A stretch of 64,000 bases of DNA, taken from NCBI GenBank assembly GCA_028707125.1, contig JAQTUX010000001.1, forward strand, positions 62,001-126,000, read 5' to 3'. Positions within the stretch are counted from its first letter, which is position 1. Every line of letters begins with the position of its first letter. Of the stretch, positions 33,278-42,380 are shown one piece after another. The translations under genes and the position numbers were made by a program. The notes below the pieces were generated by a model, which ran no database searches, was not told the origin of the DNA, and saw only the letters and a list, made by a program, of their open reading frames with translations. Source of the stretch: Candidatus Omnitrophota bacterium. Its GTDB lineage: Bacteria; Omnitrophota; Gorgyraeia; Gygaellales; JAQTUX01.

Positions 33278-34635
33278 TCCACTCCTACTGCCTGCATCAT
33301 TGCCCGCGCCTTGACCAATGTCTCGTCGTATTCCTTAAGCGGGTCGGAGTCCGCGACAATGCCGCCTCCGGTATGAAAATACAGATCATCGCCCTTTTTC
33401 AAAATAGTGCGTATCAAAATATTCAAATCGGCGCTGCCCGAGAAACTGAAATACCCCAAAGAGCCGGTATATATCCCGCGTTTATGCGGCTCAAGCTCAT
33501 CTATTATCTCCATAGAGCGTATTTTAGGGCAGCCGGTGATCGAGCCGCCGGGAAATGCCGCTTTTATCAGATCGCTTATGCCCGCGCCCTGTTTTAGCCG
33601 GCCGCTTACCACGGCAGTGGTCTGGAAAACCGTCTTATACCGCTCAAGCCGCCTCAGATCATCCACCTTTATCGTGTTATATTCACACACCCTGCCCAGA
33701 TCATTCCTTTCCAGGTCCACTATCATAAGCAGCTCTGCCTTATCCTTGGGGCTGATCAATAACTGCCTCCTCAAAGACATATCCTCGCTTCTGTTTGAGC
33801 CCCTCGGCCTCGTCCCCTTCATCGGCTGAGTACGCACCCTGCCCTGATCCACCTTGAGGAACCTCTCCGGAGAAGAGCTGGCTATCTGAAAAGTCCCGCA
33901 ATCAAGATACGCGCTGAAATTAGACGGGCTGAACCGCCTTAACCGCTGATAGATATCCGCGGCGCGCGCCCCGCTGCTCACTCTGAATCTCTGCGAGAAA
34001 TTGACCTGATAAATATCCCCTTCGCTTATGTAGCGCTTTGCCTGTCTTATCCGCCCGCGGTATTCATCTTTGGTCAGGTTGGACTCAAAGGATGAATTCT
34101 TTAACGCGGATCTTTGAAAATCTGATCTGCGCGCGCCTGCGTTCAACAATCTATTTATTCTTTTAAAGCCCTCTTCTGCTTTTTTCTTCTGTAAGGCCGG
34201 GCTTTTCTCGGGGAAGCCGCAGGAAAAAGCAATGACCTGCCTTTTCGCGTGGTCAAATATGAGGGCGCAGTTATAAAAATAAAGTACGCATTCCGGCAGG
34301 CCCAGATCATCCAGCGCCTTACCCTGCCTTATCTTCTCAAGCCGGAACCCCAGGTCATAGGAAAAATACCCTACCGCTCCGCCCAGGAACGGGGCAATGG
34401 GAAGCGGCGGAATTTTATAAACGGCCAAAATACGGCCCAACTCATCAATGAGCCGCAGGCTGTCCGTCTTCAGCGTGAGCGCCGGCCCAAACCCCATGAA
34501 AGAATACCTGCCGTCATAGCCGTAAGGCATGCCGCTTTCTAAAAAGAAGCTGCCCTCATCTTCGGGCAATGCCTCAAATACGATATGGGGGCTGGCCCAT
34601 TTGTTAAACGACTTCCAGATGTAATATGCTGTCAA
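33235..34635 (-). CDS. pabB: Aminodeoxychorismate synthase component I
   Basis: A 466-residue chorismate-utilising enzyme making aminodeoxychorismate. Family blocks: KRYISEGDIYQVNFSQRF, FQIASSSPERFLKV, RTQPMKGTRPRG with the active-site Lys, DLERNDLGRVC, FPGGSITGCPKIRSMEII and TGGGIVADSDP. It has PabB- rather than TrpE-type context, with pabC next. The C-terminal DPTLTCGEWQTKHR is encoded by hairpin copy B and matches the folC tail (PTLTCGE). Translation appears to start at TTG 34635, inside the end of the exonuclease gene (32-nt overlap). Confidence 0.92.
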   Translation of the reverse strand: MTAYYIWKSFNKWASPHIVFEALPEDEGSFFLESGMPYGYDGRYSFMGFGPALTLKTDSLRLIDELGRILAVYKIPPLPIAPFLGGAVGYFSYDLGFRLEKIRQGKALDDLGLPECVLYFYNCALIFDHAKRQVIAFSCGFPEKSPALQKKKAEEGFKRINRLLNAGARRSDFQRSALKNSSFESNLTKDEYRGRIRQAKRYISEGDIYQVNFSQRFRVSSGARAADIYQRLRRFSPSNFSAYLDCGTFQIASSSPERFLKVDQGRVRTQPMKGTRPRGSNRSEDMSLRRQLLISPKDKAELLMIVDLERNDLGRVCEYNTIKVDDLRRLERYKTVFQTTAVVSGRLKQGAGISDLIKAAFPGGSITGCPKIRSMEIIDELEPHKRGIYTGSLGYFSFSGSADLNILIRTILKKGDDLYFHTGGGIVADSDPLKEYDETLVKARAMMQAVGVDPTLTCGEWQTKHR

Positions 34636-35428
34636 CGTTAAACGTCCTTTTGTCCTGCCTCAAATAACAATTGCCCACGAGGTAATACTTTCCCCGTTCC
34701 TGCTTTATCTCCAGCGGCTCCACGTTCCTTTCCGTAACCTCGCTGTTTGAGCGCGACAGATACCTGAGTTTCAGCTTTAGTTTAAGGTCGATCGCCTCCT
34801 GCAGCTCGGCAACCCTCTGCTGGAGCATTCTACGGGAAGTATCCGTGTTTACGGAAAAAAGGCGCAGCAGGGAATCCGTATCATCGATCCGTTTTGAGAT
34901 CAGGATCTCCTTTAGTTTTTCAAAAACCCTTATGGTCAGGACCACGTCTTCATACGCCCTGTGTTCCTGGCCCGAACTTATGCCCAGCGTCCTTGCCACG
35001 TTCAACAACGAATACCCGCTTAAACCGGGCATCAGCCTCCTGGCCATGATCAATATATCCACCGCGTATAGGTCCGCGGGCAGGGCCTTGCCCAGCATCT
35101 TCAGCTCTATGTCCAGAAACCCCAGATCAAAGTTAGTATTATAAGAAGCCAGGAGCGCCCCTTTAATAAAATCCAGGAATCCGGGCATTATCCGGCGGCT
35201 TTCCGGCGCGCCCCTGAGCATGTCTTCGCTTATATGGTTCACCTTGAACGCTGCCTCAGAAACATCCCTCCCCGGATTGACCAGCGAACAGAAAGTGGCC
35301 AGATGGACCTTGCCGCGCAGCCTTACGGCGGCGATCTCCACGATCCTGTCTCCGGAAAAGGGGTCGAGCCCGGTTGTCTCCGTGTCAAATATGACCACGT
35401 CCACGTCATTTATACTCTTGCCGGTCAT
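34604..35428 (-). CDS. DnaQ-like 3'-5' exonuclease with C-terminal WYL domain
   Basis: A 274-residue fusion. Residues 1-175 form a DEDDh exonuclease: FDTETTGLDP, HISEDMLRG, LLASYNTNFDLGFLDIE and EHRAYEDVVLT carry the Asp-Glu-Asp-His-Asp set. After a helical linker, residues about 205-274 look like a WYL domain (LKLRYLSRSNSEVTERNVEP, then KYYLVGNCYLRQDKRTF). WYL domains bind ligands or nucleic acids and are usually in regulators and phage-defence proteins. It is probably not the replicative epsilon subunit. It starts at the stop of the YkgJ-DUF2156 gene (TAATG) and overlaps pabB. Confidence 0.86.
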   Translation of the reverse strand: MTGKSINDVDVVIFDTETTGLDPFSGDRIVEIAAVRLRGKVHLATFCSLVNPGRDVSEAAFKVNHISEDMLRGAPESRRIMPGFLDFIKGALLASYNTNFDLGFLDIELKMLGKALPADLYAVDILIMARRLMPGLSGYSLLNVARTLGISSGQEHRAYEDVVLTIRVFEKLKEILISKRIDDTDSLLRLFSVNTDTSRRMLQQRVAELQEAIDLKLKLKLRYLSRSNSEVTERNVEPLEIKQERGKYYLVGNCYLRQDKRTFNVDSILHLEVV

Positions 35429-36768
35429 TATTTCTCCAGTAATACCGTATAGTAATTCTCTATTCTATGCGGCCGGTAAGAAAGCTTGGTCTTCCTTAAA
35501 TCCTCCAGGCCGGAATCATCCATAACGTTGATAAATTCCTCTTTCCTCTCTTTGCAGAACTCCCTGAATATAAACTGCGCCAGCCCCTTGATCTTCAGGT
35601 CCGCCGCCTCAAGCAATACGCAGAACGTCCGCGTGTTCAGCTCAAACCCGAATGAATATGCGCGCAGGCGGCCCTCCACTTCAACGACCCTGCCTGCCAG
35701 GCCAAGCCCTTTGCAGTCCTCAAATACCCGCCTGTGATAACGCAGGGCGTCCTCAAGCATAAGATCGTGCGTCCTGTCCCTTGACGCGTCCTTCCTGCCT
35801 TTGGCCCATTCCTCAAGCAGAGATACGGCGGCGTCCTTATCGCTTTCTTTGTAGGGCCGGTATTGGAACCTGTAATTCTTCAAAAAATAATTTATGTCCG
35901 CGCGCTTTGACTTGAACCTCCCGCCCTTTAAAGCGGCCTGTTCCTCTCTAAGATACACGTACTCCCTGCCCCTTTCTTCCACGCGCAGCCCTGAGCGCCT
36001 GAATTCTTCGGCGGCATCCTCCTCTACGTTATCGATCCTTGCCGCCTTCAGGACATCCCTGATATAATTTACGGCGGACAGGTCGGCGCCCTTGCCCAAA
36101 GGGTTAAGATATAAGAACGCGCCTGAGCCGTTCTTAAACAATATGAACAGGCCGCCGTCAAATACGGCCTGCCTTATATCAAAAAAATCCTTCCAGATGT
36201 ATACGCCGGCAAAAGAATACGCCGAAAGCCGATGCTCTCCGGGCTTTAAATAACCCTCTATGAATGCCCTGTCGCCCAGGGCGATTTCCTTCAAAGATAC
36301 GCGCTCAATTTCTTTAAGCGGCTCAACAGAGCCGCCGTAATCGCAGGCAAGCGAATGTATCCGGCTTAGATCCGCCCTGGCCAGCAAATGATCACGGAGA
36401 TATTCCGCGTATTCAAGGAGTTTTCCTGACCGCCTGTTTTCTTCGGCATAAGGGCAGTTTGAGTCAATGCCCAAATAGGCCCTGCCGTTATGCCTGACTA
36501 TGACAAAAGGGTAGATCCGGCACTCAAACGGCCTGAGATCATATACCGAGCAGCGGTTGCCTTCTTTATCAAAGAACTCGCAGCAATATAAACCGTCTGA
36601 GCACTCCTTAAGCGCTATCCTGCTCTCTTGCTCTCTCAGCCCCTCTTTATCCTCCTTCAAAAGCGAGGGCCGGAACACGCTTTCCTTATCCGCGAAGCGG
36701 CAGCAGACCCGGCAACTCAGGCACACATCGTTGGGGACAAATTGCTGAAGCGTATTAAATGTTGACAT
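35428..36768 (-). CDS. YkgJ-type cysteine cluster protein fused to DUF2156 (LPG synthase C-like)
   Basis: A 446-residue protein. The N-terminal 130 residues are a YkgJ-type Zn/Fe-chelating cluster: CLSCRVCCRF, YCCEFFDKEGNRCSVYD and RPFECRIYPF. Residues about 150-446 resemble DUF2156, the GNAT-like catalytic domain of lysylphosphatidylglycerol synthases (FLKNYRFQYRPYKESDKDAA, RVVEVEGRLRAYSFGFEL, AQFIFREFCKER). No membrane part is present, so it is a soluble aminoacyl- or acyltransferase of unknown substrate. Its start codon lies within the divergent rpsT promoter, which suggests coordinated expression. Confidence 0.82.
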   Translation of the reverse strand: MSTFNTLQQFVPNDVCLSCRVCCRFADKESVFRPSLLKEDKEGLREQESRIALKECSDGLYCCEFFDKEGNRCSVYDLRPFECRIYPFVIVRHNGRAYLGIDSNCPYAEENRRSGKLLEYAEYLRDHLLARADLSRIHSLACDYGGSVEPLKEIERVSLKEIALGDRAFIEGYLKPGEHRLSAYSFAGVYIWKDFFDIRQAVFDGGLFILFKNGSGAFLYLNPLGKGADLSAVNYIRDVLKAARIDNVEEDAAEEFRRSGLRVEERGREYVYLREEQAALKGGRFKSKRADINYFLKNYRFQYRPYKESDKDAAVSLLEEWAKGRKDASRDRTHDLMLEDALRYHRRVFEDCKGLGLAGRVVEVEGRLRAYSFGFELNTRTFCVLLEAADLKIKGLAQFIFREFCKERKEEFINVMDDSGLEDLRKTKLSYRPHRIENYYTVLLEK

Positions 36769-36790
36769 ATCAGAAAATGTATGTTATATT
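36762..36790 (+). promoter_or_regulatory. Promoter of rpsT
   Basis: TTGACA (36762-36767), a 17-nt spacer and TATATT (36785-36790) form a near-consensus promoter. The -35 box overlaps the start codon of the divergent YkgJ-DUF2156 gene. The start site near 36798 gives a leader of about 20 nt containing AAAGGAG (36802-36808). Confidence 0.75.
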
Positions 36791-36816
36791 TCTTTCTCAA
36801 GAAAGGAGTTACGCAT

Positions 36817-37080
36817 ATGCCGCAAAGAAGAAACGCCGTAAAGAGAATGCGGGTTGACAAGAAGAGAAAAGCCCGCAACCAGAGAATAAAGGCCAACCTG
36901 AGAAAAACTATCAAGGACTTTTTGGCGCTTGTGTCTTCGGGAAAAATGGAAGAAGCCAGGGCATCGCTGAAAACGGTATTCTCTAAATTAGACAAGGCAG
37001 CCAAAAAAAAGATCATCCACAAAAATACCGCCGGGCGCAAAAAATCCCGCCTCAGCAGTAAAATCTCAAAAACAGCATAG
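36817..37080 (+). CDS. rpsT: 30S ribosomal protein S20
   Basis: An 87-residue, Lys/Arg-rich primary 16S rRNA-binding protein. The pattern RRNAVKRMRVDKKRKARNQRIKANLRKTIK and the C-terminal KKKIIHKNTAGRKKSRLS are typical of S20. The ATG at 36817 follows AAAGGAG by 8 nt; a longer reading from 36781 would place translation upstream of the transcription start. It is one of the few plus-strand genes and overlaps the 3' end of holA by 15 nt in a convergent arrangement. Confidence 0.95.
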   Translation: MPQRRNAVKRMRVDKKRKARNQRIKANLRKTIKDFLALVSSGKMEEARASLKTVFSKLDKAAKKKIIHKNTAGRKKSRLSSKISKTA

Positions 37081-37707
37081 TTTTATAACTAATTTCTCCA
37101 GCGCCAGAGCAGGCCGCAGGCGCCCTGTCTTTATGTCTAATTCCGTGCCGAGCAGCGCCGATAGATTCCTCTGCCTCTGCGTGTCCGCGAGGGAATCTTT
37201 CATCAACTGATACCTTAAGGCGCCCAGTATCCTCTCGGGGCTTTCGCCTTTATGCAGCAGGTAATTAAGAAGGCGCAGGCCCGCGCCTATGTCTTTGCCT
37301 GCCACCGCCCTGCCCAGGTCAAAGGCGTTGTTTTTCCTGGCAAAGCCGATCTTTTCTATTTTTATATTGCCCGCGCTGTAGGCGAGAGCGGCCTTATCCT
37401 GTTCCCCGTCCCCTCCCGCTGTTAACACGAGAACAACGTGGGAAAACGGCTTGCCGGAATAAGCGATGAGGGATTCCTTTACCTGCGGCTTTAGTCGTTG
37501 GGCATCGCGGATCAAGACCAGGCGTTTCTTTACGCCCTGGGTGGGAAGGCGCGACAACGCCTCCTGCAGATCCTTTACGGTGAGCCCTTTGGAGGCGAGG
37601 TTTTCGTAATTGAACTGCTCAAGGCAACCGGCAAGGCATGCCTGTTTAAACTGGTCTATCCGCGCCTGCTTCTTTTCTTCGTTGTCTCCCAATAATAAAT
37701 AGACCAT
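37066..37707 (-). CDS. holA: DNA polymerase III delta subunit-like protein (short)
   Basis: A 213-residue protein resembling HolA: MVYLLLGDNEEKKQARIDQF at the start, KRLVLIRDAQRLK in the AAA+-like region and HKGESPERILGALRYQLM in the C-terminal collar-type helices. Typical HolA has about 330-340 residues, so a middle or lid segment is missing or strongly shortened. Delta opens the sliding clamp during loading. The position after lptE matches the common lptE-holA pairing in Gram-negatives and supports the call. Confidence 0.75.
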   Translation of the reverse strand: MVYLLLGDNEEKKQARIDQFKQACLAGCLEQFNYENLASKGLTVKDLQEALSRLPTQGVKKRLVLIRDAQRLKPQVKESLIAYSGKPFSHVVLVLTAGGDGEQDKAALAYSAGNIKIEKIGFARKNNAFDLGRAVAGKDIGAGLRLLNYLLHKGESPERILGALRYQLMKDSLADTQRQRNLSALLGTELDIKTGRLRPALALEKLVIKLCCF

Positions 37708-37711
37708 GGGC

Positions 37712-38251
37712 TCACCAATCTTCTATGGTCCTCTCAACCACGCGCTTGGCGAGATCTTTGATAGCGGCATCTACAGCGCTTGATTCTGATTTGGCCTGGG
37801 AACCGGTGACGAAATAAGTGGTATCTCCGGAAAAATTGGCCTCAGACCACACCTCCTCATCATTCTTATTATCCCGGAGGGCCATATTCAGTATCAGCGT
37901 CAGGCGGTATTCAAGAACGTCGTCATTGTCGTCATACCTTAAGGCGTCCCTGCGGTAATCTATCAATTCCGCCTTTAGAATAATGTCGGCGTCCCGCGGC
38001 TGCGCCAGGCGCAGCCCACCTTCAAAGGCGTATCTTTCTATTATGGCATTGGTTATGTCCCTGTCCAGAAGCGGGTGGTAGGTCCTGAAAAGCCGCTGGT
38101 TTGCCGCCTCCTGCGTGATGTCAACTTTATTTTTCACCGGCTCCACATACACGGTCTTAAACCTGGATTTTATCAACGAACGCGTGCTGTAGCCGCAGCC
38201 GGAAAAGAGAAAAAGCGCCGCAATCATATAGATCAAGATCCTTGGCCTCAT
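37712..38251 (-). CDS. lptE: LptE-like LPS-assembly lipoprotein
   Basis: A 179-residue lipoprotein with lipobox FLFSGC (Cys about 19). LptE plugs the LptD barrel and helps place lipopolysaccharide in the outer leaflet. Family features are CGYSTRSLIKSRFKTVYVEPVKN, then an ANQRLFRTYHPLLDRDITNAI helix and the AELIDYRRDALRYDDNDDV strand. It overlaps the bamD stop by 4 nt and precedes holA. The operon neighbours and sequence together make this a confident envelope gene and imply LPS. Confidence 0.88.
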   Translation of the reverse strand: MRPRILIYMIAALFLFSGCGYSTRSLIKSRFKTVYVEPVKNKVDITQEAANQRLFRTYHPLLDRDITNAIIERYAFEGGLRLAQPRDADIILKAELIDYRRDALRYDDNDDVLEYRLTLILNMALRDNKNDEEVWSEANFSGDTTYFVTGSQAKSESSAVDAAIKDLAKRVVERTIEDW

Positions 38252-39210
38252 TTACCCTCCATATTTTCTATGATCGACAACCGCTCGACCGCCTCAGAAG
38301 CAAACTTGCTGTCGGGATAATCGTCCAGGACGATCTTATAATAGACCGCGGCTGCCTTATATTCCTTCTGCTTCTCGTAGAACCTTGCCGTATCAAAATT
38401 AAACTGCGCCTCCTTATCTTTGATCCTGGTTATATTATCCCTGGCCTTCTGGGACAGCTCCGCGTCAGGATAGACCTTGAGAAAATCCTCAAATCCTTTT
38501 TTTGCCTCGCCCGCGGCTCCGGAATCGTATTCCGGGCCGGTTGAGGTGGCTGCCTTTGTAGAGGCCAGCTGAAACCTGGCCGCGGCGACCCATTCGCTGG
38601 CAGGGTAATTGTTGGCCACCTTCTCAAACGCCTCCTCTGCCTCGTATAGCCTGCCGAGATCCTTCAGGATCAGCCCCAATTTATATTGCGCTACCGGCGC
38701 CAACGGGCCGTAGGTGGAATTTTCTATTATCTGCTCCAATATCTCAATGGCCGGATTGTCAACCGGCAGCCTCAACCCCAATGCCTTGCGCTCCGCTTCT
38801 CCGGATATGAATTTCTCCGCTATCGCGTACTCCTTCTCAACGATCTCCTGAATGCGCTCGCTGAAAGGATACTTATCTATGACCTTCTGGTATGCCTTGT
38901 AGGCGGAATAAAAATCTGCCTGCTTCATAAGACACTCCCCCAGATAGAACTGCGCCTCGGAGGCCTCATGTGATTTAGGATAATACTTTATGAGTTTCTT
39001 AAACTCTTCTGCGGCCGGGATATAATCTCCCGCGTTAAAAAATCCTAACGCGAAATTGAGCTGCTCTTTGGGGTTCTGTTTTACCGCGTGCTTCGGGTTT
39101 ACGAACCTGCCTGTCTTGGGCGTCCATACCCAGAAGGCCTGCGCCTGCGGGGCAAGAATCACAGTATTGATAAATAAAAATAATAAGAGTATCGGCCATT
39201 TATTTCTCAT
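38248..39210 (-). CDS. bamD: BamD-like TPR outer-membrane assembly protein
   Basis: A 320-residue exported TPR protein. The signal peptide ends near APQAQA, with no lipobox Cys, unlike E. coli BamD. At least five TPR units are visible, including AAEEFKKLIKYYPKSHEASEAQ, AYKAYQKVIDKYPFS, AEEAFEKVANNYPAS and AAVYYKIVLDDYPDSKFASEA. The WVWTPKTGRFVNP segment after the signal is seen in BamD-like proteins of deep-branching Gram-negatives. It probably scaffolds BamA-type insertion. Translationally coupled to pheT and lptE. Confidence 0.85.
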   Translation of the reverse strand: MRNKWPILLLFLFINTVILAPQAQAFWVWTPKTGRFVNPKHAVKQNPKEQLNFALGFFNAGDYIPAAEEFKKLIKYYPKSHEASEAQFYLGECLMKQADFYSAYKAYQKVIDKYPFSERIQEIVEKEYAIAEKFISGEAERKALGLRLPVDNPAIEILEQIIENSTYGPLAPVAQYKLGLILKDLGRLYEAEEAFEKVANNYPASEWVAAARFQLASTKAATSTGPEYDSGAAGEAKKGFEDFLKVYPDAELSQKARDNITRIKDKEAQFNFDTARFYEKQKEYKAAAVYYKIVLDDYPDSKFASEAVERLSIIENMEGK

Positions 39211-41240
39211 CGGATCTCCGCTTTGAGCTCTTTGACAAGCGCCTTAAGCACGTTATCGTGCGTGCTGTTTGCCTCTTCGTCGGTCAGGGTGTGGTCATCA
39301 GAACGGTACAGGCAGGCCAACATAAGCCCTTTATACCCTTCTGGTATCTGCTTGCCGCGATAACAATCTACTACGGATACATCCTTCAGGGTATCCGCGG
39401 AGCTGCCTGCGATCACCCTTTTTACCTCTCGCGCCGGTATCCCGCTTTTCAGTATCAGGCTGATATCGCGCCTTATGGACGGAAAGGACGGCAGGGGGCT
39501 GTATCGCCTGCTAAGGTCGGCAATACGGAAAACCTTCTCTATTTGTATCTCAGCCGCGAAGACCTTCGCGTTCTTAATGCCGAAAGTGTCCAGGATACCG
39601 GCCTCAATTTCTCCAAATACGCCTAATTTATCGCCTTGGGCGGCCAGGGAAAACGACCTCCCTTCGGCAAAGAACACGCAACAGCCCTCTTCAATCCCGT
39701 AATCATTTATGCCCAGCCCGCGGAATATCCCCTCAATTACGCCCTTCGCGTGAAACAGCGAATACCCCTCCCTGCTGATGCCTTGCGCGAGGCATTTTAT
39801 ATTTTCTCCGCTTAAGGCAAAAGCCAGCGTATCCTCCTCGGTATCTTTGAAAAACCTCCTGCCCCATTCATAAACAGCGACTCTATCCTGCCTCTGGTTA
39901 AGGTTTGTCCTCACGGCATCGAGCAGGCCGCAAAGCAGCGTGGGCCGCAAAACGCGTTGTTGGGAATTAAGCGGATTAACTATGGAGCGCAATTCATCAG
40001 CCGGATATTCCAACGCCTCTAACAGCTTATAATTAAGCAAACTTACGCTTATGGCCTCGTCTAATCCCTGGCTGATGAGCGCGTCCCTGAGCCCCTTCTT
40101 CAATTTTATTTCACGCAGGGTTTCCTCGTCTATCCGCGGCCGGAACGCCGGCAAACAGGAAGGGATATTATCATAACCGTATATCCTGGCGATCTCTTCT
40201 ATAAGGTCCGCCTCAATACTCACATCCTGCCTGAAAGAGGGTATGCTTACCGAGAGCTTTTCCTTCGCGTGTTTTTTTACGCCAAACCCCAACGCGGCAA
40301 GGATCGCCTTTATTCTTGCCGTTGAGACATCTATGCCGAGCAGATTCGGGACCGAGCCTTCCTTCAATATAATTGACCTGGGCCTGGCACTGAGCCCTCC
40401 GGAGACGATCATCCCTTCGTCTCGCCCTGACGCGATACTGATAACCAACCCTGCCGCCCGCTCTGAAGCTCCAGGCAGCCCGGACCTGTCGACACCCCGC
40501 TCAAAACGATAGGAGGAGTCGGTAGAGGCCCCGGCGATAGAACGCCCGCGCCTGACAACAATGGGGTCAAAAAGCGCTGTTTCAATAAGTATGTTTTTTG
40601 TGCCCGCGTTGATCTCCGTATCTATGCCGCCCATGACTCCGGCGATAGCTATGGGCCTGGTGTTATCCGCTATGACCAGCACATCTTTGTTAAGCTGGCG
40701 TTTTTTACCGTCTATGGCCATGATCTCCTCGCCCTGCTTTGCCCGGCGCACAGTGATACCGCCTTTAATTTTATCCAGATCAAACGCGTGCAGCGGCTGG
40801 CCGGTTTCATAGAGGACATAGTTGGTAATGTCTACGATATTGTTGACCGGACGAAGCCCCACCGCGCTGACGCGCTCAGCCAGCCATTTTGGAGACGGCC
40901 CCACATTAACTCCTCGTATTATTTTTGCCGTATAAACAGGGCAGTCCTTTTCGTTTTCCACCTTGACCGGAAAAGAACGCGCCTTTCTCGGGGAAGCGGC
41001 CTTCTTGGCCGCGGCAGGCCTCATCCTCCTGCCTGTGATCGCCGCTATTTCCCTGGCAATGCCTAAGACGCTCAAACAGTCGCTGCGATTAGGGGTGACC
41101 TCTATCTCAAACACATGGTCATCCCCGAATTTAGACAGAGATGTAACTTCAAGCCCTGCCATGGTCAGCTTATCCGCCAACTTCTCCGGCGGGAGCGTAA
41201 TATTGACAAAATCTTTAAGCCAATTGTATGTGACTTTCAT
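39207..41240 (-). CDS. pheT: Phenylalanine-tRNA ligase beta subunit (no EMAP/tRNA-bind domain)
   Basis: A 677-residue PheT, shorter than the usual 780-800. It starts MKVTYNWLKDFVNI and moves directly to EVTPNRSDCLSVLGIAREIAA, so the N-terminal tRNA_bind (EMAP-like OB) insertion is missing. B3/B4 (editing), B5 and the catalytic-like domain follow (PIAIAGVMGGIDTEI, SSYRFERGVDRSG, ARIYGYDNIPSC), and the C-terminal FDX-ACB domain is present (YSPLPSFPSIRRDISLI). Its Shine-Dalgarno GAGG is supplied by hairpin copy C. It is separated from pheS only by that module. Confidence 0.94.
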   Translation of the reverse strand: MKVTYNWLKDFVNITLPPEKLADKLTMAGLEVTSLSKFGDDHVFEIEVTPNRSDCLSVLGIAREIAAITGRRMRPAAAKKAASPRKARSFPVKVENEKDCPVYTAKIIRGVNVGPSPKWLAERVSAVGLRPVNNIVDITNYVLYETGQPLHAFDLDKIKGGITVRRAKQGEEIMAIDGKKRQLNKDVLVIADNTRPIAIAGVMGGIDTEINAGTKNILIETALFDPIVVRRGRSIAGASTDSSYRFERGVDRSGLPGASERAAGLVISIASGRDEGMIVSGGLSARPRSIILKEGSVPNLLGIDVSTARIKAILAALGFGVKKHAKEKLSVSIPSFRQDVSIEADLIEEIARIYGYDNIPSCLPAFRPRIDEETLREIKLKKGLRDALISQGLDEAISVSLLNYKLLEALEYPADELRSIVNPLNSQQRVLRPTLLCGLLDAVRTNLNQRQDRVAVYEWGRRFFKDTEEDTLAFALSGENIKCLAQGISREGYSLFHAKGVIEGIFRGLGINDYGIEEGCCVFFAEGRSFSLAAQGDKLGVFGEIEAGILDTFGIKNAKVFAAEIQIEKVFRIADLSRRYSPLPSFPSIRRDISLILKSGIPAREVKRVIAGSSADTLKDVSVVDCYRGKQIPEGYKGLMLACLYRSDDHTLTDEEANSTHDNVLKALVKELKAEIR

Positions 41241-41249
41241 ACATGTCCT

Positions 41250-41318
41250 CTACACACTTACGTGTGTAGTATCCTTGTGCTGTTCTTGGCTTGACATTCC
41301 CCACACGTGAGTGTGGGG
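41250..41318 (-). repeat. Paired-hairpin intergenic module, copy C (pheS/pheT)
   Basis: CTACACACTTACGTGTGTAG (41250-41269) and CCCCACACGTGAGTGTGGGG (41299-41318). The second loop is GTGA instead of GTAA, which still pairs with TTAC through one G-U. Here the module lies wholly between the pheS stop (41328) and the pheT start (41240). Confidence 0.9.
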
Positions 41319-41327
41319 TCCACATCG

Positions 41328-42380
41328 CTAAAACTGTCTTAGAAACCTCAAATCGTTCTCGAAAAATAAGCGTATATCATTTATGCCGTACTTAAGCATG
41401 GCTATTCTCTCAATGCCCAGCCCGAAGGCGAACCCGGTATACCTCCTGCTGTCTATACCCATATTCTCCAGCACATCAGGGTGCACCATGCCGCTGCCCA
41501 GGATCTCCAGCCATCCTTTCCTGCCGCATACGGAACAGCCGCGGCCTCCGCACATGATGCAGGATATATCCACCTCTGCCGACGGCTCGGTGAAGGGAAA
41601 GAAGTGCGGCCGGAAACGCATCCGGGTCTTTTCGGAAAACAGGGAATGGACAAAGGACTCAAGCACCGCTTTCAGGTGGCTGAAGTTTATGCCCTCATCC
41701 ACCATAAGCCCCTCTATCTGATGGAACATAAAGGAATGCGACGCGTCCACCGCGTCGGGGCGGAAAACCCTGCCCGGCACGACCACGGCAATAGGCGGCT
41801 TCCTTGATTCCATCACTCTGATCTGCACCGGAGATGTGTGGCTACGAAGCAGCAGCTTCCCGCCTTTCGGCCTGTTTGCCTGCTCTTTTTGCTCAAGATA
41901 AAACGTGTCAAATACATCCCGGGACGGATGCTCAAGCGGAATATTTAACGCCGTAAAATTGTGGTATTCTGTTTCGATTTCCGGTCCGAACACGACCGCG
42001 AAGCCCATGCGCTCAAATACCGCGCATATATCATCCATTGTTTTCGTGATCGGGTGCGGATTGCCCTGGTACTGGCTGACAGAAGGCATACTGATATCCA
42101 CCGCGTCAACGCATACGGAGCCGGCCGCTCCGGAGGATCCGATCTCCGCTTCCCTTGATCCTATTAAACGGCTGACCTCGGCCTTAAGCTCATTGATCAT
42201 ACTGCCTGCCCGCGGCCGTTCTTCTTTTGACAGGCCGGGTATGGAACCGGTCAAAGAAGCAAAAACGCCTTTCCTGCCCAGATACTTGTCCTTGAGGGCA
42301 AAAAGTTCTTTCCGCGTTGCGGCTTCGCCTATTTCTTTACGCGCCTGCTCTTTAAAATCCTGAGGGTCAATACCAAGCAT
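41328..42380 (-). CDS. pheS: Phenylalanine-tRNA ligase alpha subunit
   Basis: A 350-residue class II synthetase subunit forming an (alpha-beta)2 enzyme with PheT. An N-terminal coiled coil (residues 1-85, KDKYLGRKGVFASL) precedes the catalytic core: motif 2 region LLRSHTSPVQIRVM, VVVPGRVFRPDAVDASHSFMFHQIEGL and motif 3 GFAFGLGIERIAML. CIMCGGRGCSVCGRKGWLEI contains a four-Cys knuckle. The start overlaps the OB-fold-like gene by 52 nt; an internal start is possible, but the N-terminal helix is otherwise normal. Confidence 0.96.
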   Translation of the reverse strand: MLGIDPQDFKEQARKEIGEAATRKELFALKDKYLGRKGVFASLTGSIPGLSKEERPRAGSMINELKAEVSRLIGSREAEIGSSGAAGSVCVDAVDISMPSVSQYQGNPHPITKTMDDICAVFERMGFAVVFGPEIETEYHNFTALNIPLEHPSRDVFDTFYLEQKEQANRPKGGKLLLRSHTSPVQIRVMESRKPPIAVVVPGRVFRPDAVDASHSFMFHQIEGLMVDEGINFSHLKAVLESFVHSLFSEKTRMRFRPHFFPFTEPSAEVDISCIMCGGRGCSVCGRKGWLEILGSGMVHPDVLENMGIDSRRYTGFAFGLGIERIAMLKYGINDIRLFFENDLRFLRQF

